Shown here piece after piece: positions 30,683 to 42,585 of a stretch of 64,000 bases of DNA (positions within the stretch are counted from its first letter, which is position 1; each line of letters starts with the position of its first letter). Under the pieces are notes generated by a model. The model was not told where the DNA came from, made no database searches, and worked only from the letters and a program-made list of their open reading frames with translations. The DNA comes from Pseudomonas pseudonitroreducens (lineage in GTDB: Bacteria > Pseudomonadota > Gammaproteobacteria > Pseudomonadales > Pseudomonadaceae): the NCBI RefSeq assembly GCF_021603645.1, contig NZ_BQHJ01000004.1, positions 372,001 through 436,000 on the forward strand. Reading direction: 5' to 3'. The position numbers and the translations under genes are program-made.

Positions 30683-33514
30683 ATGCACGAAAGCGTAATG
30701 CAGCGGATGTGGAACAGTGCCCATCTATCCGGTGGAAACGCTGCCTACGTCGAAGAGCTCTACGAGCTCTACCTGCACGACCCGAACGCTGTGCCAGAAG
30801 AGTGGCGCACGTACTTCCAGAAGCTTCCTGCCGACGGCAATCCTGCCCCCGACGTTTCGCATTCCTCTATCCGTGATCATTTCGTACTCCTGGCCAAGAA
30901 CCAGCGCCGTGCCGCGCCTGTTTCCGCTGGCAGCGTAAGCACCGAGCACGAGAAAAAGCAGGTTGAAGTCCTGCGCCTGATCCTGGCATACCGTCTGCGT
31001 GGACATCAGGCAGCATCGCTTGATCCGCTGGGTCTCTGGGTGCGTACCGCTCCCTCCGACCTGTCGCTGGAACATTACGGGCTCACCGCTGCAGACCTCG
31101 ACACTACTTTCCGGACCGGTGAGCTCTACATCGGCAAGGAAGAAGCGACCCTGCGTGAAATCCTCGATGCGCTGAAGCAGACCTACTGCAGCACCATCGG
31201 CGCCGAATTCATGCACATCGTCGATTCCGAACAGCGCCACTGGTTCGCCCAGCGCCTGGAAAGCGTCCGTGGCCGTCCGACGTACTCCGCCGACGCCCGC
31301 TCCCACCTGCTCGAGCGCCTGACCGCTGCCGAAGGCCTGGAAAAGTACCTGGGCACCAAGTACCCGGGCACCAAGCGCTTCGGCCTGGAAGGCGGCGAGA
31401 GCCTGATCCCGATGGTCGACGAGATCATCCAGCGTTCCGGCTCCTATGGTGTGAAGGAAATCGTCATCGGCATGGCCCACCGCGGCCGTCTGAACGTCCT
31501 GGTCAACACCCTGGGCAAGAACCCGCGCGAGCTGTTCGACGAGTTCGAAGGCAAGAAGCTGGTCGAGATGGGCTCCGGTGACGTGAAATACCACCAGGGC
31601 TTCTCCTCCAACGTCATGACCAGCGGCGGCGAAGTCCACCTGGCCCTGGCGTTCAACCCCTCGCACCTGGAAATCGTTTCCCCGGTGGTCGAGGGTTCGG
31701 TACGCGCCCGCCAGGACCGTCGCAAGGACGGCACCGGTGACAAGGTCGTGCCGATCTCCATCCACGGCGATGCCGCCTTCGCGGGGCAGGGCGTGGTCAT
31801 GGAGACCTTCCAGATGTCGCAGACCCGTGCTTACAAGACGGGCGGCACCATCCACATCGTGATCAACAACCAGGTGGGCTTCACCACCAGCCGCCAGGAC
31901 GATGCTCGTTCCACCGAGTACGCGACCGACGTGGCCAAGATGATCCAGGCGCCGATCTTCCATGTGAACGGCGACGATCCGGAAGCGGTCCTGTTCGTGA
32001 CCCAGTTGGCCGTCGACTACCGCATGCAGTTCAAGCGTGACGTGGTCATCGACCTGGTCTGCTACCGCCGTCGTGGCCACAACGAGGCTGACGAGCCGAG
32101 CGGCACCCAGCCGCTGATGTACCAGCAGATCGCCAAGCAGCGCACCACCCGTGACCTGTATGCCGACGCGCTGATCGCAGCCGGCGTGCAGACCACCGAG
32201 CAGGCCCAGGAGAAGGTCGACGAATATCGCGACGCTCTCGACAACGGCCAGCACGTGGTGAAGAGCCTGGTGAAGGAGCCCAACAAGGAGCTCTTCGTCG
32301 ACTGGCGTCCGTACGTGGGCCATGCCTGGACCGCGCGTCACGACACCCGTTTCGACCTGAAGACCCTGCAGGACCTCTCCGCCAAGCTGCTGGAAACCCC
32401 GGACGGCTTCGTCATGCAGCGTCAGGTGCAGAAGATCTACGAAGACCGCGCGAAGATGGCTGCCGGTGGCATGCCGATCAACTGGGGCTTCGCCGAGAAC
32501 CTGGCCTACGCCACCCTGCTGTTCGAAGGTCACCCGGTGCGCATGACCGGTCAGGACGTCGGCCGCGGCACCTTCTCGCACCGCCACGCGGCGCTGCACA
32601 ACCAGAAGGACGACTCGGTCTACATCCCGCTGGCCAACCTGTTCGAAGGTCAGCCGCGCGTCAGCCTGTACGACTCCTACCTCTCGGAAGAAGCAGTACT
32701 GGCATTCGAATACGGCTACGCCACCACCATGCCGAACGCGCTGGTGACCTGGGAAGCCCAGTTCGGTGACTTCGCCAACGGTGCACAGGTCGTGATCGAC
32801 CAGTTCATCACCAGCGGCGAAACCAAGTGGCAACGTCTGTGTGGTCTGACCATGCTGCTGCCGCACGGTTACGAGGGCCAGGGTCCGGAGCACTCCTCCG
32901 CGCGCCTGGAGCGTTACCTGCAGCTGTGCGCCGAGCAGAACATCCAGGTCTGCGTGCCGACTACCCCGGCTCAGGTCTACCACATGCTGCGCCGTCAGGT
33001 GATCCGTCCGCTGCGCAAACCGCTGATCGTGATGACTCCGAAGTCGCTGCTGCGTCACAAGCTGGCCATCTCGACCCTGGAAGATCTGGCCGACGGTTCG
33101 TTCCAGACTGTGATCAACGAGATCGACAGCCTGGATCCGAAGAAAGTCGACCGCATCGTGCTGTGCAGCGGCAAGGTGTACTACGACCTGCTGGAGAAGC
33201 GTCGCGCCGAAGGTCTCGAGAACATCGCGATCGTTCGCCTCGAGCAGCTGTATCCGTTCCCGGAAGACGATCTGGCCGAGGTGCTGTCGCAGTACAAGAA
33301 CCTCAAGCACATCGTCTGGTGCCAGGAAGAGCCGATGAACCAGGGTGCCTGGTTCTGCTCGCAGCACCATATGCGTCGTGTCATCGCCGCGCACAAGAAA
33401 GGTCTCAACCTGGAATACGCGGGCCGCGAAGGCTCGGCAGCTCCGGCTTGCGGCTACGCTTCGATGCACGCCGAGCAGCAGGAAAAACTGCTGCAGGACG
33501 CCTTCACCGTTTAA
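30683..33514 (+). CDS. sucA: 2-oxoglutarate dehydrogenase E1 component
   Basis: 943 residues; ribosome binding site GAGGGTGACC. Thiamine diphosphate-dependent decarboxylase. The N-terminal E2-binding segment has MWNSAHLSGGNAAYVEELYELYL. ThDP/Mg sites include HGDAAFAGQGVVMETFQMS and VNGDDPEAVLFVTQLA, the transketolase-like domain GQDVGRGTFSHRHAALH, and the C-terminal LPHGYEGQGPEHSSARLERYLQLC. Converts 2-oxoglutarate to succinyl-dihydrolipoyl-E2 plus CO2. It heads the suc operon, separated from sdhB by 249 bp. Confidence 0.98.
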   Translation: MHESVMQRMWNSAHLSGGNAAYVEELYELYLHDPNAVPEEWRTYFQKLPADGNPAPDVSHSSIRDHFVLLAKNQRRAAPVSAGSVSTEHEKKQVEVLRLILAYRLRGHQAASLDPLGLWVRTAPSDLSLEHYGLTAADLDTTFRTGELYIGKEEATLREILDALKQTYCSTIGAEFMHIVDSEQRHWFAQRLESVRGRPTYSADARSHLLERLTAAEGLEKYLGTKYPGTKRFGLEGGESLIPMVDEIIQRSGSYGVKEIVIGMAHRGRLNVLVNTLGKNPRELFDEFEGKKLVEMGSGDVKYHQGFSSNVMTSGGEVHLALAFNPSHLEIVSPVVEGSVRARQDRRKDGTGDKVVPISIHGDAAFAGQGVVMETFQMSQTRAYKTGGTIHIVINNQVGFTTSRQDDARSTEYATDVAKMIQAPIFHVNGDDPEAVLFVTQLAVDYRMQFKRDVVIDLVCYRRRGHNEADEPSGTQPLMYQQIAKQRTTRDLYADALIAAGVQTTEQAQEKVDEYRDALDNGQHVVKSLVKEPNKELFVDWRPYVGHAWTARHDTRFDLKTLQDLSAKLLETPDGFVMQRQVQKIYEDRAKMAAGGMPINWGFAENLAYATLLFEGHPVRMTGQDVGRGTFSHRHAALHNQKDDSVYIPLANLFEGQPRVSLYDSYLSEEAVLAFEYGYATTMPNALVTWEAQFGDFANGAQVVIDQFITSGETKWQRLCGLTMLLPHGYEGQGPEHSSARLERYLQLCAEQNIQVCVPTTPAQVYHMLRRQVIRPLRKPLIVMTPKSLLRHKLAISTLEDLADGSFQTVINEIDSLDPKKVDRIVLCSGKVYYDLLEKRRAEGLENIAIVRLEQLYPFPEDDLAEVLSQYKNLKHIVWCQEEPMNQGAWFCSQHHMRRVIAAHKKGLNLEYAGREGSAAPACGYASMHAEQQEKLLQDAFTV

Positions 33515-33556
33515 CGCCAACGCGCAGTTGATACCGAATTTAAGGAAACACACATA

Positions 33557-34789
33557 ATGGCTATCGAAATCAAAGCCCCAACCTTCCCGGAATCGGTTGC
33601 CGACGGCACCGTTGCAACCTGGCACAAGAAGGTCGGTGAAGCCGTCAAGCGTGACGAGCTGATCGTTGACATCGAGACCGACAAGGTCGTGATCGAAGTG
33701 CTGGCCGAGGCCGACGGCGTCCTGGCCGAGATCGTCAAGAACGAAGGCGATACCGTTCTCTCCAACGAGCTGCTGGGCAAGCTGAGCGAGGGCGGTGCCG
33801 CCGCTGCCGCTCCGGCGGCTGCCTCGGCTCCGGCTGCCGCACCGGCTGCCGCTGTACCGGCCGCTGCTGCCGCTGGCGACGACAACATCCTCTCGCCGGC
33901 CGCCCGCAAGCTGGCCGAAGAGAACGGCATCGACCCGAACAGCCTGGCCGGTACTGGCAAAGGCGGTCGCGTCACCAAGGAAGACGTCGTTGCTGCCGTT
34001 GAAGCCAAGAAGAACGCCCCGGCTGCCGCTCCGGTTGCCAAGGCTGCCGCTCCGGCTGCCGCTGCACCGGTGTTCGCCGCTGGCGACCGCGTCGAGAAGC
34101 GCGTTCCGATGACCCGCCTGCGCGCCAAGGTTGCCGAGCGTCTGGTCGAAGCCCAGTCCTCCATGGCCATGCTGACTACCTTCAACGAAGTCAACATGAA
34201 GCCGATCATGGACCTGCGCAACAAGTACAAGGACCTGTTCGAGAAGAAGCACAACGGCGTTCGCCTGGGCTTCATGTCCTTCTTCGTCAAGGCCGCCACC
34301 GAAGCCCTGAAGCGCTTCCCGGGCGTCAACGCCTCGATCGACGGCAACGACATCGTCTACCACGGCTACCAGGACATCGGTGTGGCAGTTTCCAGCGACC
34401 GCGGTCTGGTCGTACCGGTTCTGCGCAACGCCGAGTTCATGAGCCTGGCCGAGATCGAGAACGGCATCGCCACCTTCGGCAAGAAAGCCAAAGACGGCAA
34501 GCTGTCCATCGAAGACATGACCGGTGGTACTTTCACCATTTCCAACGGTGGCGTATTTGGATCCCTCTTGTCGACTCCGATCGTCAACCCGCCGCAGACC
34601 GCGATCCTCGGCATGCACAAGATCCAGGAGCGCCCGATGGCCGTTAACGGTCAGGTGGTCATCCTGCCGATGATGTACCTGGCGCTGTCTTACGATCACC
34701 GCATGATCGATGGCAAGGAAGCGGTAAGCTTCCTGGTCACCATGAAGGACCTGCTGGAAGACCCGGCTCGCCTGCTGCTGGACGTCTGA
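33557..34789 (+). CDS. sucB: Dihydrolipoyl succinyltransferase (E2 of 2-oxoglutarate dehydrogenase)
   Basis: 410 residues. One lipoyl domain with the modified Lys in [13 protein letters not shown], then an Ala/Pro linker, the peripheral-subunit-binding domain ([33 protein letters not shown]), a second Ala/Pro linker, and the catalytic domain ending [17 protein letters not shown] with catalytic His and Asp. A single lipoyl domain is the norm for SucB. Confidence 0.98.
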   Translation: MAIEIKAPTFPESVADGTVATWHKKVGEAVKRDELIVDIETDKVVIEVLAEADGVLAEIVKNEGDTVLSNELLGKLSEGGAAAAAPAAASAPAAAPAAAVPAAAAAGDDNILSPAARKLAEENGIDPNSLAGTGKGGRVTKEDVVAAVEAKKNAPAAAPVAKAAAPAAAAPVFAAGDRVEKRVPMTRLRAKVAERLVEAQSSMAMLTTFNEVNMKPIMDLRNKYKDLFEKKHNGVRLGFMSFFVKAATEALKRFPGVNASIDGNDIVYHGYQDIGVAVSSDRGLVVPVLRNAEFMSLAEIENGIATFGKKAKDGKLSIEDMTGGTFTISNGGVFGSLLSTPIVNPPQTAILGMHKIQERPMAVNGQVVILPMMYLALSYDHRMIDGKEAVSFLVTMKDLLEDPARLLLDV

Positions 34790-34800
34790 TACGTCAATTC

Positions 34801-34844
34801 ACACGACGGCCCCGTACTACACGACGGCCCCGCGAGGGGCCGTC
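34801..34844 (+). other. Intercistronic direct repeat and hairpin between sucB and lpdG
   Basis: ACACGACGGCCCCG occurs twice (34801-34814 and 34819-34832). The second copy forms a perfect 9-bp stem GACGGCCCC-GCGA-GGGGCCGTC. There is no T-tract, so it more likely protects or processes the mRNA than terminates it. Confidence 0.6.
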
Positions 34845-34867
34845 CGCTTCACCGGAATAAGGATTGA

Positions 34868-36307
<1,440 letters not shown>

Positions 36308-36467
36308 GGAACGGGACCACGGCGGGGAGGGCGGCAGTCTTTTGCGAGGGGCTGCCACCCGACCCGCCGGATCGTTTCTCCCCCGAGGGGGACACGGTCA
36401 CAGGTGGCGTGGTGCCACGAGCGCCGCGCCGAATGCGCAATACCCAAGACGAAAACGGTAGACAAGC

Positions 36468-37633
36468 ATGAATCTCCACGAATATCAGGGTAAGCAGCTG
36501 TTCGCTGAGTACGGCCTGCCCGTATCCAAGGGCTTCGCCGTCGACACACCCGAAGAGGCCGCAGAAGCCTGTGAAAAAATCGGTGGTACCGAGTGGGTCG
36601 TTAAAGCCCAGGTACACGCCGGTGGCCGCGGTAAAGCGGGCGGTGTGAAGCTGGTCAAGAGCAAAGAGGACGCCAAGGCGTTCGCCGCCAACTGGCTGGG
36701 CAAGCGTCTGGTGACTTACCAGACTGACGCCAACGGCCAGCCGGTCAGCAAGATCCTGGTGGAATCCTGCACCGACATCGACAAGGAGCTGTACCTCGGC
36801 GCCGTTGTCGACCGTTCCAGCCGTCGCATCGTCTTCATGGCCTCCACCGAAGGTGGCGTGGACATCGAGAAAGTTGCGCACGAGACCCCCGAGAAGATCC
36901 TCAAAGCCACCATCGATCCGCTGGTTGGCGCACAGCCTTACCAGGGTCGTGAGCTGGCCTTCCAACTGGGCCTGAAAGGCGACCAGATCAAGCAGTTCAC
37001 CCACATCTTCGTGGGCCTGGCCAAGCTGTTCCAGGACTACGACCTGGCGCTGCTGGAAGTGAACCCGCTGGTGATCAAGAAAGACGGCAACCTGCACTGC
37101 CTGGACGCCAAGATCAACATCGACTCCAACGCCATGTACCGTCAGCCCAAGCTGCGCGCCATGCACGACCCGTCCCAGGACGACGCTCGTGAAGCCCATG
37201 CGCAGAAGTGGGAACTGAACTACGTCGCGCTGGAAGGCAACATCGGCTGCATGGTCAACGGCGCTGGCCTGGCCATGGGCACCATGGACATCGTCAACCT
37301 GCACGGCGGCAAGCCGGCCAACTTCCTCGACGTTGGCGGCGGTGCGACCAAAGAGCGCGTGACCGAAGCGTTCAAGATCATCCTGTCCGACAGCAACGTC
37401 GCTGCCGTTCTGGTGAACATCTTCGGCGGCATCGTTCGCTGCGACATGATTGCCGAAGGCATCATCGGCGCCGTGAAAGAAGTCGGCGTGAAAATCCCGG
37501 TTGTCGTTCGTCTGGAAGGCAACAATGCCGACCTCGGCGCCAAGGTCCTGGCCGAAAGCGGTCTGAACATCATCGCGGCGACCAGCCTGACCGACGCTGC
37601 CCAGCAAGTCGTCAAGGCCGCGGAGGGTAAGTA

Positions 37634-37634
<1 letters not shown>
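36468..37634 (+). CDS. sucC: Succinyl-CoA synthetase beta subunit
   Basis: 388 residues, the standard length. ATP-grasp start [24 protein letters not shown], nucleotide-binding [18 protein letters not shown], Mg/phosphate region [12 protein letters not shown], and the C-terminal CoA-ligase-like [21 protein letters not shown]. The preceding 160-bp gap has G/C-rich inverted repeats but no terminator. The stop overlaps the sucD start by one base. Confidence 0.98.
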
Positions 37635-38515
<881 letters not shown>

Positions 38516-38543
38516 GCACCTCGCTTACTGAACCGTTCGTCAA

Positions 38544-38573
38544 CAGAGGCCACCTTCGGGTGGCCTCTGTCAT
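38544..38573 (+). terminator. Terminator of the suc operon
   Basis: CAGAGGCCACC-TTCG-GGTGGCCTCTG, a perfect 11-bp stem with a tetraloop, 28 bp after sucD. The downstream T-run is weak. Confidence 0.7.
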
Positions 38574-38784
38574 TGCGGCGGCGTCTCAGAATTTTCGCTC
38601 AGGCGACATAGGCGATCATTACGCGGACGATCTGACGTATGTCAGTGCAGCTCCTCGGAATAGATCGTTAGGCTAGCAACTATATGAAGCGTCGCGCTCC
38701 CCACAAGGGAGGGCTCGCTCACCGTCAATTCCTACCCGGAAGCGACGGCGATTCCTGACCGTCAAGGATGGCGGGATAACCAGC

Positions 38785-38862
38785 ATGCAGGAGCAACCGG
38801 GCCACGAGCCCATGGAAAACCTCTGCTATCGGACTTCCAAGAACAAATCACCGTACCGATGA
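38785..38862 (+). CDS. Possible 25-residue ORF in the braB leader
   Basis: ATG 38785 to TGA 38862 encodes MQEQPGHEPMENLCYRTSKN followed by KSPYR. It lies in the 480-bp leader between sucD and braB. It has no Leu/Ile/Val run, so it is not a classical branched-chain amino acid attenuation peptide, and its ribosome binding site is weak. Upstream, CTGAC-GTAT-GTCAG and an AACTATATG box near 38675 suggest that transcription starts inside the gap. An A-rich AAGAACAA (38839-38846) and several GGA triplets could bind Hfq or RsmA. Coding status is uncertain. Confidence 0.2.
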   Translation: MQEQPGHEPMENLCYRTSKNKSPYR

Positions 38863-38997
38863 CAGCAGCATCACAGGATCCGCAGGCTCGCCCCGAGTGA
38901 GTCGGCCAGTCCCGTTCGATGCGGCTTTGTCACGTCTGTACGGCGTGCGTGCCTTGGGAGACCACAAACCCGCTTAAGCACTGTGGTATTTCCCTTC

Positions 38998-40311
38998 ATG
39001 AAAGTCTTGAAAGGCCAGGACGTCCTGGCACTTGGTTTTATGACCTTCGCCCTGTTCGTCGGGGCGGGCAACATCATCTTCCCGCCGATCGTGGGCCTGC
39101 AGTCGGGGCCGCATGTGTGGATGGCCGCGCTGGGCTTCCTGATCACCGCGGTCGGCCTGCCGGTGATCACCGTCGTGGCGCTGGCCAAGGTCGGCGGGGC
39201 GATGGACACCCTGAGCCATCCGATCGGCAAGGTCGCCGGCGGGCTGCTGGCGGCTGTCTGCTACCTCTCGGTCGGGCCGCTGTTCGCCACCCCGCGTACC
39301 GCCACCGTGTCCTTCGAAGTCGGCCTGGCGCCGCTGACCGGCGAGGGCGCTCTGCCGCTGTTCCTCTACAGCCTGGTGTACTTCCTGATCGTGCTGGTGA
39401 TCTCGCTGTATCCGGGCAAGCTGCTGGATACCGTCGGCCGCTTCCTCGCGCCGCTGAAGATCATCGCCCTGGCCGCCCTGGGCATTGCCGCCTTCATGTT
39501 GCCGGCCGGCCCCATCGGCATCGCTGAGCCGGCCTACCAGACGGCAGCGTTTTCCCAGGGCTTCGTCAATGGTTACCTGACCATGGACACCCTTGGCGCG
39601 CTGGTCTTCGGCATCGTCATCGTCAACGCGATCCGCTCCCGTGGCGTCGACTCACCGCGGCTGATCACCCGCTACGCCATCATCGCCGGTCTGATCGCCG
39701 GGGTCGGCCTGGCGCTGGTGTACATCAGCCTGTTCCGCCTGGGCTCGGGCAGCCATGACATCGCCGCCGGTGCCGCCAACGGCGCTGCCGTCCTGCATGC
39801 ATACGTGCAGCACACCTTCGGCTCGCTGGGCAGCACTTTCCTCGCCGTACTCATCGCGCTGGCCTGCCTGGTCACCGCAGTCGGCCTGACCTGTGCCTGT
39901 GCCGAGTACTTCTGCCGCATCCTGCCGCTGTCGTATCGCAGCCTGGTGATCATCCTGGCCGGCTTCTCGCTGCTGGTATCGAACCTGGGCCTGACCAAGC
40001 TCATCCAGTTCTCCATCCCCGTGCTGACCGCCATCTACCCGCCGTGCATCGTGCTGGTGGCGCTGAGCTTCTGCGCCAGCCTGTGGCGTTCGCAGACCCG
40101 CATCGTTGCCCCGGTGATGGTGATTTCCTTCGTCTTCGGCATCATCGATGCTCTGAAGGGCGCCAAGCTCGACGCCTGGATGCCGGTCTGGATGGAACAC
40201 CTGCCGCTGGCCGAGCAGGGCCTCGCCTGGCTGATCCCCTCGGTCGTCATGCTGGCCGTGATGGTGGTGATCGACCGCTTGCTGGGCAAACCCCAGGAAG
40301 CGATGGCTTGA
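38998..40311 (+). CDS. braB: Branched-chain amino acid:cation symporter, LIVCS family
   Basis: 437 residues from ATG 38998, the same length as P. aeruginosa BraB as I recall it; an in-frame GTG at 38983 would add five residues. About 12 membrane spans. The LIVCS hallmark is [28 protein letters not shown], then [15 protein letters not shown] and [17 protein letters not shown]. Sodium-coupled uptake of Leu, Ile and Val at the inner membrane. Gene order downstream of sucD is conserved with P. aeruginosa. Confidence 0.93.
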   Translation: MKVLKGQDVLALGFMTFALFVGAGNIIFPPIVGLQSGPHVWMAALGFLITAVGLPVITVVALAKVGGAMDTLSHPIGKVAGGLLAAVCYLSVGPLFATPRTATVSFEVGLAPLTGEGALPLFLYSLVYFLIVLVISLYPGKLLDTVGRFLAPLKIIALAALGIAAFMLPAGPIGIAEPAYQTAAFSQGFVNGYLTMDTLGALVFGIVIVNAIRSRGVDSPRLITRYAIIAGLIAGVGLALVYISLFRLGSGSHDIAAGAANGAAVLHAYVQHTFGSLGSTFLAVLIALACLVTAVGLTCACAEYFCRILPLSYRSLVIILAGFSLLVSNLGLTKLIQFSIPVLTAIYPPCIVLVALSFCASLWRSQTRIVAPVMVISFVFGIIDALKGAKLDAWMPVWMEHLPLAEQGLAWLIPSVVMLAVMVVIDRLLGKPQEAMA

Positions 40312-40327
40312 TATCCCGCCAGCCATG

Positions 40328-40357
40328 AAAAAGGCCGCCCACGAGGCGGCCTTTTTC
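40328..40357 (+). terminator. Terminator of braB
   Basis: GGCCGCC-N5-GGCGGCC with an A-tract before and TTTTT after, 17 bp past the stop. Confidence 0.92.
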
Positions 40358-40458
40358 TTGGTTGCGATTCGCGGTCGTGGGCGCCGTGTCCTGAAACGAT
40401 AAACTGGCGTCTATCGGCTGCGTACTGACTTCATTCGCCTCGAATCGCAAGGAAATCC

Positions 40459-41220
40459 ATGACCGACGTCGTCGACCTGTTCGACATCCAGTACTTCTGG
40501 AACCTGCTCGCCATCCTCTGGTTCCTCTTCTGCTGGATCGGCTACACCCGCTACGCCAAGACCAAGGCCCGCGATACCGCGTGCCTGGCCAGCGTGCTGC
40601 ACCTCTATCGCCAGGACTGGATGCGCCGCGTGCTGCTGCGCGACAACCGGGTGGCGGACGCCAGCGTGATCGGCAATCTGGAGCGTAATGCCTCGTTCTT
40701 CGCCTCCAGCACCCTGATCATCCTCGCCGGCATTCTCACCTTGCTGGGTTCGGCCGAGCGTACGATCTCGGTTCTTGCCGACCTGCCTTTCGTGACCCCG
40801 CCCACCCGTGGGCTTTCAGAGCTCAAGCTGCTGTGCCTGTCGGTAGTGTTCGTCTATGCCTTCTTCACCTTCAGCTGGTGCATGCGCCAATACAACTTCG
40901 CGGCGGTGCTGATCGGTTCGGCGCCCATGGTCGGGGAGCGCAACGTTGGCGAGCTGGAGCGCAAGTCCTTCGCCGAGCGTGCGGCGCGCGTGGTATCTCT
41001 GGCGGCGCACCAGTTCAACCAGGGCCTGCGCACCTACTACTTCGGCCTGGCCATGCTGGCCTGGTTCATCAATCCGTGGATCTTCATGCTGGTGACGGCG
41101 GGCGTGGTGGGCGTGCTGTACCAGCGCGAATTCCATTCCAGCGTGCTCCACGTGATGGTCTACACGCCGACGCCCCAGGGCGACGCGCCACGGGATAACG
41201 ACATTCCTCCCAGCGGCTGA
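40459..41220 (+). CDS. DUF599 family membrane protein
   Basis: 253 residues with about four membrane segments (residues ~12-30, ~83-103, ~122-142, ~190-220). Motifs QYFWNLLAILWFLFCWIGYTRYA, RNASFFASSTLIILAGILTLLGS, FFTFSWCMRQYNFAAVLIGSAP and NQGLRTYYFGLAMLAWFINP match DUF599. The Pro-rich tail is hydrophilic. Function unknown. Conserved neighbour of braB in Pseudomonas. Confidence 0.9.
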   Translation: MTDVVDLFDIQYFWNLLAILWFLFCWIGYTRYAKTKARDTACLASVLHLYRQDWMRRVLLRDNRVADASVIGNLERNASFFASSTLIILAGILTLLGSAERTISVLADLPFVTPPTRGLSELKLLCLSVVFVYAFFTFSWCMRQYNFAAVLIGSAPMVGERNVGELERKSFAERAARVVSLAAHQFNQGLRTYYFGLAMLAWFINPWIFMLVTAGVVGVLYQREFHSSVLHVMVYTPTPQGDAPRDNDIPPSG

Positions 41221-41239
41221 GTGGCAATCGGCAGAAACG

Positions 41240-41266
41240 ACAAGGCCCGCAAAATGCGGGCCTTGT
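41240..41266. terminator. Bidirectional terminator
   Basis: ACAAGGCCCGC-AAAAT-GCGGGCCTTGT, between the convergent DUF599 and lipoprotein genes. Confidence 0.8.
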
Positions 41267-41285
41267 CTTGTGCAACGGAAGCGAA

Positions 41286-41507
41286 TTACTGCTTCTGTTC
41301 GCCGCCTGCAGGCTCCTGCGGTGCGGTGGCCGGGGCGGCCGGAGTAGCCGGGGAAGCTTCAGGTGCCGGCGGGGTGGTCGGCGCCGGAGTAGCCGGCTGC
41401 TCGGTCGCGGCCGGTGCCGGCGGCGCTTTCGGCTCTTCTTTCTTGTCGCAGGCGGCAAGGCCCAGACCTGCAACGATCAGCAGAGCGAAGGGAAGGGTTT
41501 TTTTCAT
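41286..41507 (-). CDS. Small Pro/Ala/Thr-rich lipoprotein
   Basis: 73 residues: type II signal peptide with lipobox LAAC (Cys20), then DKKEEPKAPPAPAATEQPATPA and a low-complexity Pro-Ala-Thr tail to the end. Expected to be a lipid-anchored, disordered cell-envelope protein. No function known. A similar lipoprotein lies at this place in P. aeruginosa. Confidence 0.9.
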   Translation of the reverse strand: MKKTLPFALLIVAGLGLAACDKKEEPKAPPAPAATEQPATPAPTTPPAPEASPATPAAPATAPQEPAGGEQKQ

Positions 41508-41668
41508 GCGGAGCCTCCATGTGCGGCTTTCCTGGTGTTAGCCCTTTGAACCGACGTTATGTGAATTAGTTCAACGTATGTTCCCAAGGTCCTGAATTTC
41601 CTGACTGCAGGAGTGACAACGGCCGGGGTATGATGCTGCCCCGTGCAGTCAATCGGTCGACCCTTCCC

Positions 41669-42142
41669 ATGTCCGAAAACCCACTCCTGGAGCGCGCCCA
41701 ACGCTTCCTTTCGGCGCTGCGCCACTGCCAGTTGCTGGGCATCAGCGCGCATGCCGCGGACGCTTCCGGCCTGACCCTGCGGCTTCCCTACAGCGAAGCC
41801 ATCGTCGGCAACCCGGAAACCGGCGTGATCCATGGCGGTGCCATCACCACGCTGATGGACACCACCTGCGGCATTTCCACCGTCTGCGTGCTGCCGCAGT
41901 TCGAAATCTGCCCGACCCTGGACCTGCGCATCGATTACATGCACCCGGCGCAACCGCACAAGGACGTCTACGGGTTCGCCGAGTGCTACCGGGTTACCCC
42001 GAACATCATCTTCACCCGTGGCTATGCCTATCAGGACGACCCCAGCGAACCCATCGCCCATGTGGTCGGCACCTTCATGCGCATGGGCAAGGCGGTATCC
42101 GCCGGCACCGTGAAGCGCGATGTCGATGGAGGCCAGGGATGA
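41669..42142 (+). CDS. PaaI-type hotdog-fold thioesterase (first of two)
   Basis: 157 residues from ATG 41669. Hotdog fold with the YiiD/PaaI signature NPETGVIHGGAITTLMDTTCGIST and LRIDYMHPAQPHKDV; the Asp of LMDTTCG is the likely catalytic residue. It probably hydrolyses an acyl-CoA, substrate unknown. It overlaps the next thioesterase gene by 4 bp (ATGA), so the two may form a heteromer or act on related substrates. Confidence 0.9.
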   Translation: MSENPLLERAQRFLSALRHCQLLGISAHAADASGLTLRLPYSEAIVGNPETGVIHGGAITTLMDTTCGISTVCVLPQFEICPTLDLRIDYMHPAQPHKDVYGFAECYRVTPNIIFTRGYAYQDDPSEPIAHVVGTFMRMGKAVSAGTVKRDVDGGQG

Positions 42143-42585
42143 GTAAGGTGAGCATCGAGGAGATGGTGCGTGCGGCGCACGAGAGCAAGGACTACGACCC
42201 GCTGCTGGAGATGATCCCTTACGCCCGGTTGCTTGGCATGCGCTGCCTGCGCCTGGGCGACGACGCCATCTTCCACCTGCCGGCCAACCCGGACAATATC
42301 GGCAACCCCACGCTGCCAGCCCTGCATGGCGGCGTGATCGCCGGTTTCATGGAGCAGTCGGCGCTGCTGCACCTGCTGATGTTCATGGGTATCCCACACA
42401 TGCCCAAGATCATCGACTTCTCCATCGACTACCTGCGTGCCGGGCACTTTCGCGATACCTACGCGCAGTGCCAGGTCTGGCGCCAGGGCCGGCGGGTGGC
42501 CAACGTTGCCATCACCGCCTGGCAGACCACTCGCACTGAGCCGATTGCCACTGCCCGCGCGCACTTCAAGGTCGACGGCGCCTGA
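42139..42585 (+). CDS. PaaI-type hotdog-fold thioesterase (second)
   Basis: 148 residues. Motif NPTLPALHGGVIAGFMEQSALLHLLMFMG carries the family HGG but has FMEQSA where the first copy has LMDTTC, so Glu replaces Asp at the likely catalytic position. IIDFSIDYLRAGHFRDTYAQCQVWRQGRRVANV follows. Coupled to both its neighbours (ATGA before, zero spacing after). Confidence 0.9.
   Translation: MSKVSIEEMVRAAHESKDYDPLLEMIPYARLLGMRCLRLGDDAIFHLPANPDNIGNPTLPALHGGVIAGFMEQSALLHLLMFMGIPHMPKIIDFSIDYLRAGHFRDTYAQCQVWRQGRRVANVAITAWQTTRTEPIATARAHFKVDGA

Noticed and set aside
30725-34699. Uninterrupted 1324-codon minus-strand open frame opposite sucA and sucB
   Set aside because: It is the antisense of two highly expressed, fully conserved genes with strong codon bias in high-GC DNA, which removes stops on the opposite strand. 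It has no ribosome binding site and a low-complexity, family-less translation.
38983-38997. GTG start for braB at 38983
   Set aside because: It adds a non-conserved MVFPF before the conserved [17 protein letters not shown] 38998 gives the usual 437-residue length.
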